From a virus: a DNA stretch of 49,711 nucleotides. The stretch covers positions 1 through 49,711 of IMG/VR virus record IMGVR_UViG_3300046824_000111; one strand, written 5' to 3'. Below are positions 7,328-13,582 of this stretch, piece by piece. The position numbers and the translations under genes were made by a program. Below the pieces are notes generated by a model, which was not told the origin of the DNA, made no database searches, and saw only the letters and a program-made list of their open reading frames with translations. Every line of letters begins with the position of its first letter. Within the stretch, counting starts at the first letter, position 1.

Positions 7328-7384
7328 TCCCCGCGCCTGCCCGGCTCCGTGCCCCCCATCACGAACTACCAGCGGGCGCGGGGA
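7328..7384 (-). terminator. Possible terminator/stem after the HTH gene
   Basis: Perfect 10-bp inverted repeat TCCCCGCGCC (7328-7337) and GGCGCGGGGA (7375-7384) with a 37-base loop, just beyond the stop of the leftward HTH gene. It has no T run, so it is at best a weak terminator or a structural element. Confidence 0.35.
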
Positions 7385-7387
7385 GTA

Positions 7388-7633
7388 TCACTCCTTCTTC
7401 AAATCCGAGCGATACCCGGCACCCTTACGGCCCCGCAACTTGAACTCACGCACCGTCGACACCCGCCACCGAGGCGTCCGACGATTCACCGGACCCTCGC
7501 CCGGATCATCCGCAGCCGGCGCATACCCCTTCGACACTGCCTTACGCCACGCCCCCGGCGTCATCCCCAACGACGCCGCCACCTGAGGCCCCGTCAACAA
7601 CCTCTCCGGATCCGCCACCACATCACCCCGCAT
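7388..7633 (-). CDS. Small helix-turn-helix protein
   Basis: 81 residues from the ATG at 7633. Residues 10-40 (LLTGPQVAASLGMTPGAWRK, then AVSKGYAP) form an HTH of the excisionase/AlpA or site-recognition type, followed by a basic wing (NRRTPRWRVSTVREFKLRGR) and a Lys/Arg tail. Probably a DNA-binding regulator. A start further upstream (GTG codons) cannot be excluded. It is the last gene of the leftward accessory operon. Confidence 0.65.
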   Translation of the reverse strand: MRGDVVADPERLLTGPQVAASLGMTPGAWRKAVSKGYAPAADDPGEGPVNRRTPRWRVSTVREFKLRGRKGAGYRSDLKKE

Positions 7634-7687
7634 TAGCCCGCCCCGGAACGGCACCACCACCCGGTCAACCGTCACCCCATCAGAGCC

Positions 7688-7716
7688 GCACCGGGGCGTG
7701 TCGGGCGCCCCGGTGC
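7688..7716. repeat. Perfect 11-bp inverted repeat (hairpin)
   Basis: GCACCGGGGCG (7688-7698) and its exact complement (7706-7716) flank a 7-base loop between two leftward genes. It has no T run; it may be an attenuator or mRNA-stability element. Confidence 0.4.
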
Positions 7717-7724
7717 GCACCACC

Positions 7725-7853
7725 TCAGCGCCCACTGTTCGGCCGCGCCAGAATAAACGCCACCACCAGCAGCGGCCACGCCAGAATGTGCGCCCAACCC
7801 GGCACCACATCAGGCGAACCCGTAGCCGACGCGAAAAAGTTTCCGAAACTCAC
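7725..7853 (-). CDS. Very small single-TM protein
   Basis: 42 residues, GTG start overlapping the upstream stop (GTGA). The first 20 residues are soluble; a hydrophobic helix (about residues 20-36, ILAWPLLVVAFILA) precedes a short RPNSGR tail. Support comes from the coupled start and clean TM. Function unknown. Confidence 0.5.
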   Translation of the reverse strand: MSFGNFFASATGSPDVVPGWAHILAWPLLVVAFILARPNSGR

Positions 7854-8059
7854 CTGCCACCACTCCAATCGATAACCTGAAACCGCTTCTCGGAATCGCA
7901 GACAAAATCGGATCCACCCTGCACCAACACCCGGACCCGGCGCTTACCCGGGAACCGAGACACCACCGGCTCAACACCCACCCACAACAGCGGACTACCG
8001 CCGTTGTGGGTGCGGAACCACATGCCCGGCTCAAACTCCGCCGGAGACGCGAACATCAC
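7850..8059 (-). CDS. Small beta-rich protein, unknown function
   Basis: 69 residues beginning MMFASPAEFEPGMWFRTHNG. Alternating hydrophobic/charged strands (GVEPVVSRFPGK, VRVLVQGGSDFV) suggest a small SH3-like barrel. Overlaps both neighbours by a few bases in the leftward operon. No family recognised. Confidence 0.6.
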   Translation of the reverse strand: MMFASPAEFEPGMWFRTHNGGSPLLWVGVEPVVSRFPGKRRVRVLVQGGSDFVCDSEKRFQVIDWSGGR

Positions 8060-8283
8060 TGCGCAGCCTCATCAATCAAAGCGCCCGCAGCCTCCACACC
8101 AACCCGGCCCACCAGAAACGCCACCTGGCTCCGGACCCCACCGTTATTCACCTCAGACGCCAACCGCGACGCCACCTCATGCACAGCCTCATCCAAGTCC
8201 AGATCCGAAACCCCGGCATCCGCAGCCCGCGCCACCAACACGTCAACCACCTCCGACGAAACCGCCCCGCCCATCACGCCCAA
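8056..8283 (-). CDS. Small helical protein, unknown function
   Basis: 75 residues, acidic and Ala/Val-rich with two predicted amphipathic helices (EVVDVLVARAADAG, DEAVHEVASRLASEV). No Cys or TM. Overlaps both neighbours, supporting translation in the leftward operon. Confidence 0.6.
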   Translation of the reverse strand: MGVMGGAVSSEVVDVLVARAADAGVSDLDLDEAVHEVASRLASEVNNGGVRSQVAFLVGRVGVEAAGALIDEAAQ

Positions 8284-8381
8284 CGCCCAATCAGGTAATC
8301 CGCCACCCGGGCCGCCGTCGCCACACGACGCGCCACCCGAACCCGCCGCGCCACCATCGGCCGCACACGCCTAACCCTCAT
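8274..8381 (-). CDS. Very small Arg-rich protein
   Basis: 35 residues; ATG at 8381 preceded by GGAGGAG at good distance. Extremely basic (MRVRRVRPMVARRVRVARRV), suggesting nucleic-acid or phosphate binding. Overlaps the next gene. Small size keeps confidence moderate. Confidence 0.5.
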   Translation of the reverse strand: MRVRRVRPMVARRVRVARRVATAARVADYLIGRWA

Positions 8382-8467
8382 GACCACTCCTCCACACTCC
8401 ACCAGTGACGCCGTGCCACCTCCGCCGGGCACCTCCGAAGAGATGCACGACGGGCCAGACACGGGGC

Positions 8468-8842
8468 CTACTCGTCGTCCTCGTCGGCGGGCCAGTCGTC
8501 CTCCTCCGGCATGAAATGCTCGCCGAACATTTCCTGCTGCACCCGGTCGCCCAGGTCCAGGAGATCGCCCAACATCTGGTGCAGGGGATCCGTCAAGTCC
8601 AGCCAATCGCCGATGACCTCACACACCGCGATCCCCACCACCAACGCCACCTCGCTGCGATCCGTCTGCCCCCGGCCGTTCAACATCATTAGGAAGTCGT
8701 CCCGGTCCCACCCGGTGCCCATGTCATCCTGGACCGCATCGATAGCAGCCCGCTTGACCGGCCAATACAGGGATTGCGTGTTGACGATGATCAAAGTCGC
8801 CTTGCGCACCACAAACTCACGAACCGCCTGCACGTCACTCAC
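8468..8842 (-). CDS. Unknown protein with acidic tail
   Basis: 124 residues; GTG at 8842 with GGAGG six bases upstream. N-terminal half mixed alpha/beta (VQAVREFVVRKATLIIVNTQ), C-terminal half helical, ending in a run of Glu/Asp (MPEEDDWPADEDDE). The acidic tail recalls DNA-mimic proteins but is too short to argue that. Unknown function. Confidence 0.6.
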   Translation of the reverse strand: MSDVQAVREFVVRKATLIIVNTQSLYWPVKRAAIDAVQDDMGTGWDRDDFLMMLNGRGQTDRSEVALVVGIAVCEVIGDWLDLTDPLHQMLGDLLDLGDRVQQEMFGEHFMPEEDDWPADEDDE

Positions 8843-8921
8843 TGCTACCTCCACATAGCCACCTGCACGGACACCTACGGCCCCGGGCGAACCCGGCACC
8901 GATAGAACCCCAACAAGAGAC

Positions 8922-9335
8922 CTAGTACGCGGCGCCCTTAAGCGCCGGAATCATCGACGAATTGAGCACATACGCACGCCGGGGCAAAAGCACCTGCCGC
9001 TCATACATCGGGTGCAGAAGCACATAGCCATCCGTGGCCCGCTCGAACGGCTTAAGGGCACTGGTGCGAAACCCGGCCACAAACATGCCGACGCCGTCGA
9101 CAACGAAACTCGCCCTCTCCACCTCGCGCAGCTCATCACCCGGCCACAACATGATGCATACACCGCGCGACTCGTCCGTGTACCGGACCGCATGGCCGTA
9201 AAACATGGTCGGGTTATCCTCCCGGCCACCCGACGCGCCCGACAGGCCCGTCACCCGGACCTGCCCCACATTGCCGCCCTCATCCAACATGCGCGCCGCA
9301 TCGCGGGCCACACTCAAAGTCTCAGCCGTTTGCAT
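8922..9335 (-). CDS. Unknown protein
   Basis: 137 residues; ATG at 9335 with GGAGGGTTTGAA upstream. Begins with a helix (TAETLSVARDAARMLDEGG) then beta-rich segments (VCIMLWPGDELREVERASFV, YVLLHPMYERQVLLP). No motif recognised. Confidence 0.62.
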   Translation of the reverse strand: MQTAETLSVARDAARMLDEGGNVGQVRVTGLSGASGGREDNPTMFYGHAVRYTDESRGVCIMLWPGDELREVERASFVVDGVGMFVAGFRTSALKPFERATDGYVLLHPMYERQVLLPRRAYVLNSSMIPALKGAAY

Positions 9336-9408
9336 TTCAAACCCTCCACTCGAATTGCGTCGCCAGCTACGGCACCCGGCGAACCGGGTACCGACACAAG
9401 CAGCACAA

Positions 9409-9834
9409 TCAGGCCGGGAGCGGGTACCGTTGGCGCACCAGGCGGCGCACAACATCGGCCAACATTTCCGGCGACGCGCCCTCCACATGGGCCGCCATAT
9501 GCAATTCAACACCCGTATACGCTGAGTCATACGGGCCAGTCGGATCGGCCGCGTAAAACGTGCCGCCCCACATTCCGAGGACATCCTCAACCCGAATGCC
9601 GTTCAAACGATTGTCGAGACGCTCCACAATCCACTCAATCATCGGGCCGTCATCGGCGCACCAAACATCGGGCCGAACATCCTCCCGCAGCTCCCGCACC
9701 TCGCCCAGAGACCAATCCGGATCAACCCACCCGGACGTCAGATCGGCGCCGTGCCCCTCCTCGCAGCCCTCGCCATAGATGCTCACGTCAGAACCGTTCG
9801 GGACAATCAGGTCGCCCGTGTAGTAAATGCGCAT
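9409..9834 (-). CDS. Unknown acidic protein
   Basis: 141 residues starting MRIYYTGDLIVPNGSD. Acidic, Trp-rich middle (SGWVDPDWSLGEV), then a helix (MIEWIVERLDNRLNG) and a C-terminal strand-helix unit (TGVELHMAAHVEGAS). No Cys pairs or TM. Starts two bases after the previous gene ends. Unknown function. Confidence 0.62.
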   Translation of the reverse strand: MRIYYTGDLIVPNGSDVSIYGEGCEEGHGADLTSGWVDPDWSLGEVRELREDVRPDVWCADDGPMIEWIVERLDNRLNGIRVEDVLGMWGGTFYAADPTGPYDSAYTGVELHMAAHVEGASPEMLADVVRRLVRQRYPLPA

Positions 9835-9836
9835 GA

Positions 9837-10226
9837 TCAGAGCCGCGCATCCATAGCGGACCGCAAATCTTCCGCCGCGATATATGCATCCATGTTCGCG
9901 CCACCCTTAAGCCACCCGGTGATCGGATCCGGCAGCCACTCACGGTCCGACTCTTCGTCGCTGAGTTCGTCGCAGACGCATTCAAGAGCACGAGCCGCCG
10001 CGTGGGTCCAGTCGGAGCCCATCACCGTCACAAAACTGTCCTCAGAGGCCCACGAGCCAACCCCGGGAACGTCGACAAACGCGCGGAAATGGGCACGGCC
10101 GTCAGACTCCAACCCGTGCGCCTCGACACTCACATAGCCGTCCCCGACTTTGATAGCGGGCACCAGACGGGTACCAATCACCATCGGCGTGCGCAGCTTG
10201 TACGTAGGCTTGCTATCGGTAATCAT
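9837..10226 (-). CDS. Unknown protein
   Basis: 129 residues; ATG at 10226 with GAAGGTGGAGAA upstream. N-terminal half beta-rich (YKLRTPMVIGTRLVPAIKVG), C-terminal half acidic and helical (HAAARALECVCDELSDEESD), ending MDAYIAAEDLRSAMDARL. No known family. Confidence 0.62.
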   Translation of the reverse strand: MITDSKPTYKLRTPMVIGTRLVPAIKVGDGYVSVEAHGLESDGRAHFRAFVDVPGVGSWASEDSFVTVMGSDWTHAAARALECVCDELSDEESDREWLPDPITGWLKGGANMDAYIAAEDLRSAMDARL

Positions 10227-10302
10227 TTCTCCACCTTCGCTATGGGTAAATCCATGGCAGCCATCGGACGTAGGCCCGATGGTCACCATGGGTCGGCCCG
10301 GA

Positions 10303-10650
10303 CTAGCCGTCGATGCGGCGACCCCGGTAATCCCGGATCTCCCCGTGTTCCTGCCACGACCTCCACGCATCTTGGATCGGGGGACGGGAGCCCATGCCGC
10401 CCGACTGCCATTCGAATTTCGCGGCTACCGTGCCATAAGCCCATCCGAACTCAGTCGATCGTTGCGTGTCCCTGACCTCTCCGCCAGCGTCCTGGAACCC
10501 CCATACGTAGGCGATAGCCTGGTCAGTAAGGGTTCGTACCGTGGCCCGTGCGTGCTCCGGCACGAGAGCAACGGAGGCCAGATGGCGGTTATACACGCTG
10601 AAGTCCTCGCGTACTGCGAATGCGTCGATGGTGGTGGGTTGGGTAGTCAT
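10303..10650 (-). CDS. Unknown protein, first gene of the leftward accessory operon
   Basis: 115 residues starting MTTQPTTIDAFAVREDFSV. Mixed helix and strand, with FGWAYGTVAAKFEWQSGG in the middle and a charged C-terminus (RSWQEHGEIRDYRGRRIDG). It is promoter-proximal: the upstream gap at 10651-11122 must supply the promoter for this operon, possibly the leftward TAATAG box near 10720. Function unknown. Confidence 0.6.
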   Translation of the reverse strand: MTTQPTTIDAFAVREDFSVYNRHLASVALVPEHARATVRTLTDQAIAYVWGFQDAGGEVRDTQRSTEFGWAYGTVAAKFEWQSGGMGSRPPIQDAWRSWQEHGEIRDYRGRRIDG

Positions 10651-10744
10651 GGCGGGGCCTCTCAGTCAAGCGAACCAACTAACAGGGCAAACCTACTCCT
10701 CTGCGTGACTAGGTGCCAGTGTTCTATTACACAGCACCCCACCA

Positions 10745-10773
10745 TTGACATATGCGCACACCATGCGAATAAA
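10745..10773 (+). promoter_or_regulatory. Sigma70-type promoter
   Basis: TTGACA at 10745-10750, a 17-base spacer and AATAAA at 10768-10773. The -35 is perfect and the -10 matches four of six. It points rightward into the operator cluster and antisense to the XRE gene; no rightward ORF follows until 11388. Confidence 0.55.
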
Positions 10774-11015
10774 GCCTTGAGGTGATACCGGCCCTCATGT
10801 CCGAATTAATGTCCGATTCGATACTCGGGGCCAACAGGTCCAATCTAGACTCCAAACCGGACGGCTATTTACATTCACGCGCGACAATGTCTGGTTACCG
10901 ACAGTGACGGCGGAATGTCCGGTATGGGGAGGGGTGTCCAGATCCAAAGTGGACGAATCGGACAAGGGAGCGCGGAGCGCCACGAGCCCGAAAAAACCGA
11001 ATAAAGAATGCATTT

Positions 11016-11032
11016 GCGTCCAGTGGCGTCCA
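11016..11032. repeat. 17-bp operator-like site, copy 1
   Basis: GCGTCCAGTGGCGTCCA, differing by one base from the site at 13519-13535 upstream of the second XRE gene. Each copy contains two GTCCA cores nine or ten bases apart. Confidence 0.5.
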
Positions 11033-11122
11033 AGTCGGACAGAGGGCATTTACCCACGACAATGCGCCTATTGCTCTCCGCCGTATCCATTCGGGCTCCA
11101 TCCCCGTTCGGCACGGGGCCCA

Positions 11123-11359
11123 TCATTCGAGCGGCTCGATCGCTATTCTGATCCGGTAGCCGACTGCTTTGGCATATCGTTCCATGGTGGGGACGGTCCA
11201 TAGGGAATAGCGTCTTTCGAGGTTTGCGACGCCACTTTCGCCGATTCCTATCCGTTTTGCGACGTCTTTTTGTGTTAATCCTTGCGTTCGGCGCAAATCG
11301 ATGAGGTTTTTCATGGTTTTCCAGGCTTCTTCGGACCCGGAGTCGAGCTGTTTCACCAC
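11123..11359 (-). CDS. XRE-family helix-turn-helix regulator
   Basis: 78 residues from tandem GTG codons at 11359; an internal ATG at 11314 would give 63 residues. Residues 20-65 (LIDLRRTQGLTQKDVAKRIG, then ESGVANLERRY) are a canonical Cro/CI-type HTH, and VPTMERYAKAVGYRIRIAIE completes the fold. Too short for a repressor with an autocleavage domain, so a Cro-like or antitoxin-like regulator. A TAATAC box lies four bases before the GTG. It borders the TGTCC-motif cluster, its likely target. Confidence 0.75.
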   Translation of the reverse strand: MVKQLDSGSEEAWKTMKNLIDLRRTQGLTQKDVAKRIGIGESGVANLERRYSLWTVPTMERYAKAVGYRIRIAIEPLE

Positions 11360-11387
11360 GTATTAGCCTTTTCCCCTACGGAGTGTT

Positions 11388-11609
11388 GTGGATCTTGAGT
11401 TTCCTAACCCGATCAACGCTGAGCGGCGGCTAAGCGATTGGCCGCCGAAGCACGACATTGGGCTGTATCTGTCCGTCGGCGATACGTTAATGCTCGCCGG
11501 CACCGCGGCGGGCCACGAAGATTTACGTACACTTTTCCTCGCGTTGGCGCACGAGTGGGAGCGTCTGGCCAAAGAGGACCCGCACTGGTTCTTCGAAGAC
11601 ATCACCTAG
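11388..11609 (+). CDS. Small helical protein divergent from the XRE gene
   Basis: 73 residues, GTG at 11388. Segments DIGLYLSVGDTLMLAGT and EDLRTLFLALAHEWERLAKE suggest a compact helical domain ending in aromatic residues (DPHWFFEDIT). The 28-base gap to the divergent XRE start means shared regulation is likely. Unknown function. Confidence 0.55.
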   Translation: MDLEFPNPINAERRLSDWPPKHDIGLYLSVGDTLMLAGTAAGHEDLRTLFLALAHEWERLAKEDPHWFFEDIT

Positions 11610-11635
11610 CTGGACCTCCGGGGTACGTGTGGGGT

Positions 11636-11860
11636 TTAGGGCTGGCCTGGCTCTCGGTATGGGCGCTTCTCGTCGGTGCCGTGTTTCAGTTTTTCGAGTA
11701 GCTGCAACAGTTTCAGCCGATCCAAGCTGAGTACGACCTGGTTCCGCGGGCCGGGGTGGTAGCGGGCTTTGGTGACGGGGATCAGGGCGCCTTCGACGTC
11801 GACAACAACGTCGGCGTCATCCTTGCTCTGGTACATCCCGAACAGCCTCCCGGCTTTCAC
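11636..11860 (-). CDS. Unknown small protein
   Basis: 74 residues; GTG at 11860 overlapping the upstream stop (GTGA). Begins with strands (GRLFGMYQSKDDADVVVDV, ALIPVTKARYHPG) then a leucine-rich helix (LSLDRLKLLQLLEKLKHG) and a basic tail. No family recognised. Confidence 0.6.
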   Translation of the reverse strand: MKAGRLFGMYQSKDDADVVVDVEGALIPVTKARYHPGPRNQVVLSLDRLKLLQLLEKLKHGTDEKRPYREPGQP

Positions 11861-12078
11861 TGGCCGAACCCCTGGCGGTGCAGCGGGCACAGGACATCTT
11901 CGATGTGAACGCCTGGGGGGTCGCTGGGGCGGTGGCAGGTGCAGCCGAAGGCCACCATGACCGAGTCTCGGACGATGACCCCGAGGCCCTCGACGGCGTC
12001 ACCCCTGAAGTTGGCGACGGTGTGGACGGCGGCCTCCGCGGCGACGGCTTCGGCGAAGTCGAGTAGTGGGCTGCTCAC
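11857..12078 (-). CDS. Small Cys/His-rich protein
   Basis: 73 residues; GTG at 12078 overlapping the upstream stop. N-terminal helix (SPLLDFAEAVAAEAAVHTVA), then FGCTCHRPSDPPGVHIEDVL and CPLHRQGF, giving a CxCH...H...CxxH set that probably binds zinc. Unknown function. Confidence 0.6.
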   Translation of the reverse strand: MSSPLLDFAEAVAAEAAVHTVANFRGDAVEGLGVIVRDSVMVAFGCTCHRPSDPPGVHIEDVLCPLHRQGFGQ

Positions 12079-12479
12079 TCGCCCTGCCCGTCGGCGACAG
12101 AGTCGATGTGCTTTTGGACGGCTTCGGTGGCGGCTTTGGCGGTGGTGAGGCCGACGGAGTACCCGCACCGGCAGTCGGCGCCTACGAGCTCGGTGGTCAT
12201 TCCCTGGGCGTGGCGGAACCGGATGTGGTGGGCGCCGACGACGGGGGTCTTCTGGAGTTCTTCAACGGAGCGCAGGGTGTCTAGTCCGACGCCGATGACG
12301 TAGTTGAGGGCTTCTTCGTAGGTCCAGCCGTGTTGGTGGGCGACGGCCAGGATTTTCTCCTGGTGGGGGGCGCTGAGGTGGGTGTTGCGGTTCCGGCTTT
12401 CGAAGAGGGCTTTGGTGACCCAGTCTTCGTCGCGGTTGGTGCGGGCGTCTTCGGCCCATTCGTCGCCGATCTCGGGCAT
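12075..12479 (-). CDS. Unknown protein with Cys/His C-terminal motif
   Basis: 134 residues; ATG at 12479 after GAAAGAGG. N-terminal half acidic and helical (PHQEKILAVAHQHGWTYEEA, then LNYVIGVGLDTLRSV), resembling an RHH or helical dimer. The C-terminal DCRCGYSVGLTTAKAATEAV followed by QKHIDS has a CxC...A...H pattern related to the small CCHC family found elsewhere in this genome. Divergent from the terminase operon. Confidence 0.6.
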   Translation of the reverse strand: MPEIGDEWAEDARTNRDEDWVTKALFESRNRNTHLSAPHQEKILAVAHQHGWTYEEALNYVIGVGLDTLRSVEELQKTPVVGAHHIRFRHAQGMTTELVGADCRCGYSVGLTTAKAATEAVQKHIDSVADGQGE

Positions 12480-12717
12480 CTGGGGGACCTCTTTCGTCGT
12501 GATGTGTACCGTCCCGGCCTGCGGTGACCCGGTCCCTCGATTGCGTGGAGAGGCTGGGGTGGTGCGGGCCGGGACGGCAGCCCTCGAAGTTCCGCCAAAG
12601 GAAGAGGGCCGACCCATTCTTCCACACCCGGGCGCAACTAGACACCATTGGGTGTTTGGGGCAATTCCCGAATGGTATTCACGTGCCCTCTCACTACTGC
12701 CCGCAAAGGAGACTGTC
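12480..12717. promoter_or_regulatory. Intergenic region upstream of TerS with long inverted repeat
   Basis: 238 bases between the divergent unknown gene and TerS. It holds a 14-bp inverted repeat with one mismatch, CCGTCCCGGCCTGC (12509-12522) and GCGGGCCGGGACGG (12564-12577). This is the usual place for a cos or pac/TerS-binding site and for the late promoter, but no sticky-end sequence can be identified by eye. Confidence 0.45.
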
Positions 12718-13185
12718 ATGCCGTCTGGACGCCCGAGGGGCACCGGCGCCCCCACCGCACTGAAGCTGCTGAAGGGGGAACGCAACGCCCGGCTCAACCA
12801 CGATGAGCCCATCCCCGACGACGGGATACCCGAATGCCCCACCGACGACCCTGACGTCAAGGAAGTGTGGGACTACACCATCGGGCAGCTTCTGCAGATG
12901 CGCACCGTCACCATGGCCGATCGGGATGCCCTGCACACCTACTGCGAGCAGGTGGTGCAGTACCGGCAGGCGGCGCAGATGGTGCGCGAGGATGGGCCCA
13001 TCGTGGAAAGCCGGTTGGGGCCGAAGCGGCATCCGGCGTTGAGCATCATGCGGGAGTCCGCGGCGATTATCAAAATGTTCGGCCGGGACTTCGGGCTGAC
13101 CCCGTCGGCCCGGTCCGCGATCAAGGTGTCCGATCAGCGTCCGAAGCAGACGGAGGCGGGGGCTTCCCGGCTGTTGTCGGGCTAA
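12718..13185 (+). CDS. terS: Terminase small subunit (P27 family)
   Basis: 155 residues; ATG at 12718 with AAAGGAGA upstream. The start MPSGRPRGTGAPTALKLLKG and GERNARLNHDEP is the typical beginning of P27-like small terminases, followed by helices (VWDYTIGQLLQMRTVTMADR), HPALSIMRESAAIIKMFG and the GLTPSARSAI motif near the end. It recognises packaging DNA and recruits TerL. First gene of the late operon; a leftward XRE gene separates it from TerL. Confidence 0.9.
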   Translation: MPSGRPRGTGAPTALKLLKGERNARLNHDEPIPDDGIPECPTDDPDVKEVWDYTIGQLLQMRTVTMADRDALHTYCEQVVQYRQAAQMVREDGPIVESRLGPKRHPALSIMRESAAIIKMFGRDFGLTPSARSAIKVSDQRPKQTEAGASRLLSG

Positions 13186-13499
13186 ACGTTGTCGTCTTCA
13201 ACGTCGTCGCCGCCTACCAGGGCGGCGCTGGTGTATTCGCCGTCGATGATGACGTAGACGCCGAACTCTTGTACCCCGGCACCGTTGCAGTAGAGGGCTA
13301 GTCGGCCAACGGACGGGTTGAGGCCACCTTTGCCGGATTCGAGGTCGGTGGCCCAGGTGCGGCTCATTCCGGCGGCCCGGGACACTTCGCCGGCGCTGAG
13401 GTGGTTGGCTTTGCGGTGGGTGCGGATGGCGTCGATGACTGGCCTGAGCTCTTTATTGAAATCCATCTGTTTTGCCCGTCTCGTCGCTTTCGTTTTCAT
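13182..13499 (-). CDS. XRE-family helix-turn-helix regulator between terS and terL
   Basis: 105 residues from the ATG at 13499 (ATG 13469 would give 95). Residues 25-75 (AIRTHRKANHLSAGEVSRAA, GMSRTWATDLESGKGG, NPSVGRLALYCNG) form an XRE HTH, followed by a beta-rich tail (FGVYVIIDGEYTSAAL) and an acidic end. It is opposite to the flanking terminase genes and converges on terS with a four-base overlap. The operator-like repeat at 13519-13535 lies just upstream of its start. An inserted regulator or moron is likely. Confidence 0.75.
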   Translation of the reverse strand: MKTKATRRAKQMDFNKELRPVIDAIRTHRKANHLSAGEVSRAAGMSRTWATDLESGKGGLNPSVGRLALYCNGAGVQEFGVYVIIDGEYTSAALVGGDDVEDDNV

Positions 13500-13518
13500 C
13501 CGCTCAACGTGAGTGTTG

Positions 13519-13535
13519 GCGTCCAGTGACGTCCA
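13519..13535. repeat. 17-bp operator-like site, copy 2
   Basis: GCGTCCAGTGACGTCCA, one base different from 11016-11032. It sits about 20 bases upstream of the leftward XRE start and about 50 bases before the terL start, so it could control both. Confidence 0.5.
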
Positions 13536-13582
13536 GTGTCGACCATTCACTCGTTCGTGGATCAGGTGTGGGGGGTGAACCC

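Larger units (their letters stand above)
10651..11122. promoter_or_regulatory. Operator-rich intergenic region (no convincing gene)
   Basis: 472 bases between leftward genes without a credible ORF. It contains a rightward TTGACA promoter (10745-10773) and, from 10797 to 11040, eleven GTCC/GGAC cores, several within a TGTCCRA motif in both orientations. Two similar blocks, TTTACATTCACG...GACAATG (10868) and TTTACCCACGACAATG (11049), flank much of the cluster. This is the expected layout of a repressor-binding control region for the adjacent XRE gene. Confidence 0.55.

Noticed and set aside
10904-11203. 99-residue plus ORF in the operator region
   Set aside because: Lies over the operator cluster and the XRE gene on the other strand, with no ribosome-binding site or domain signal.
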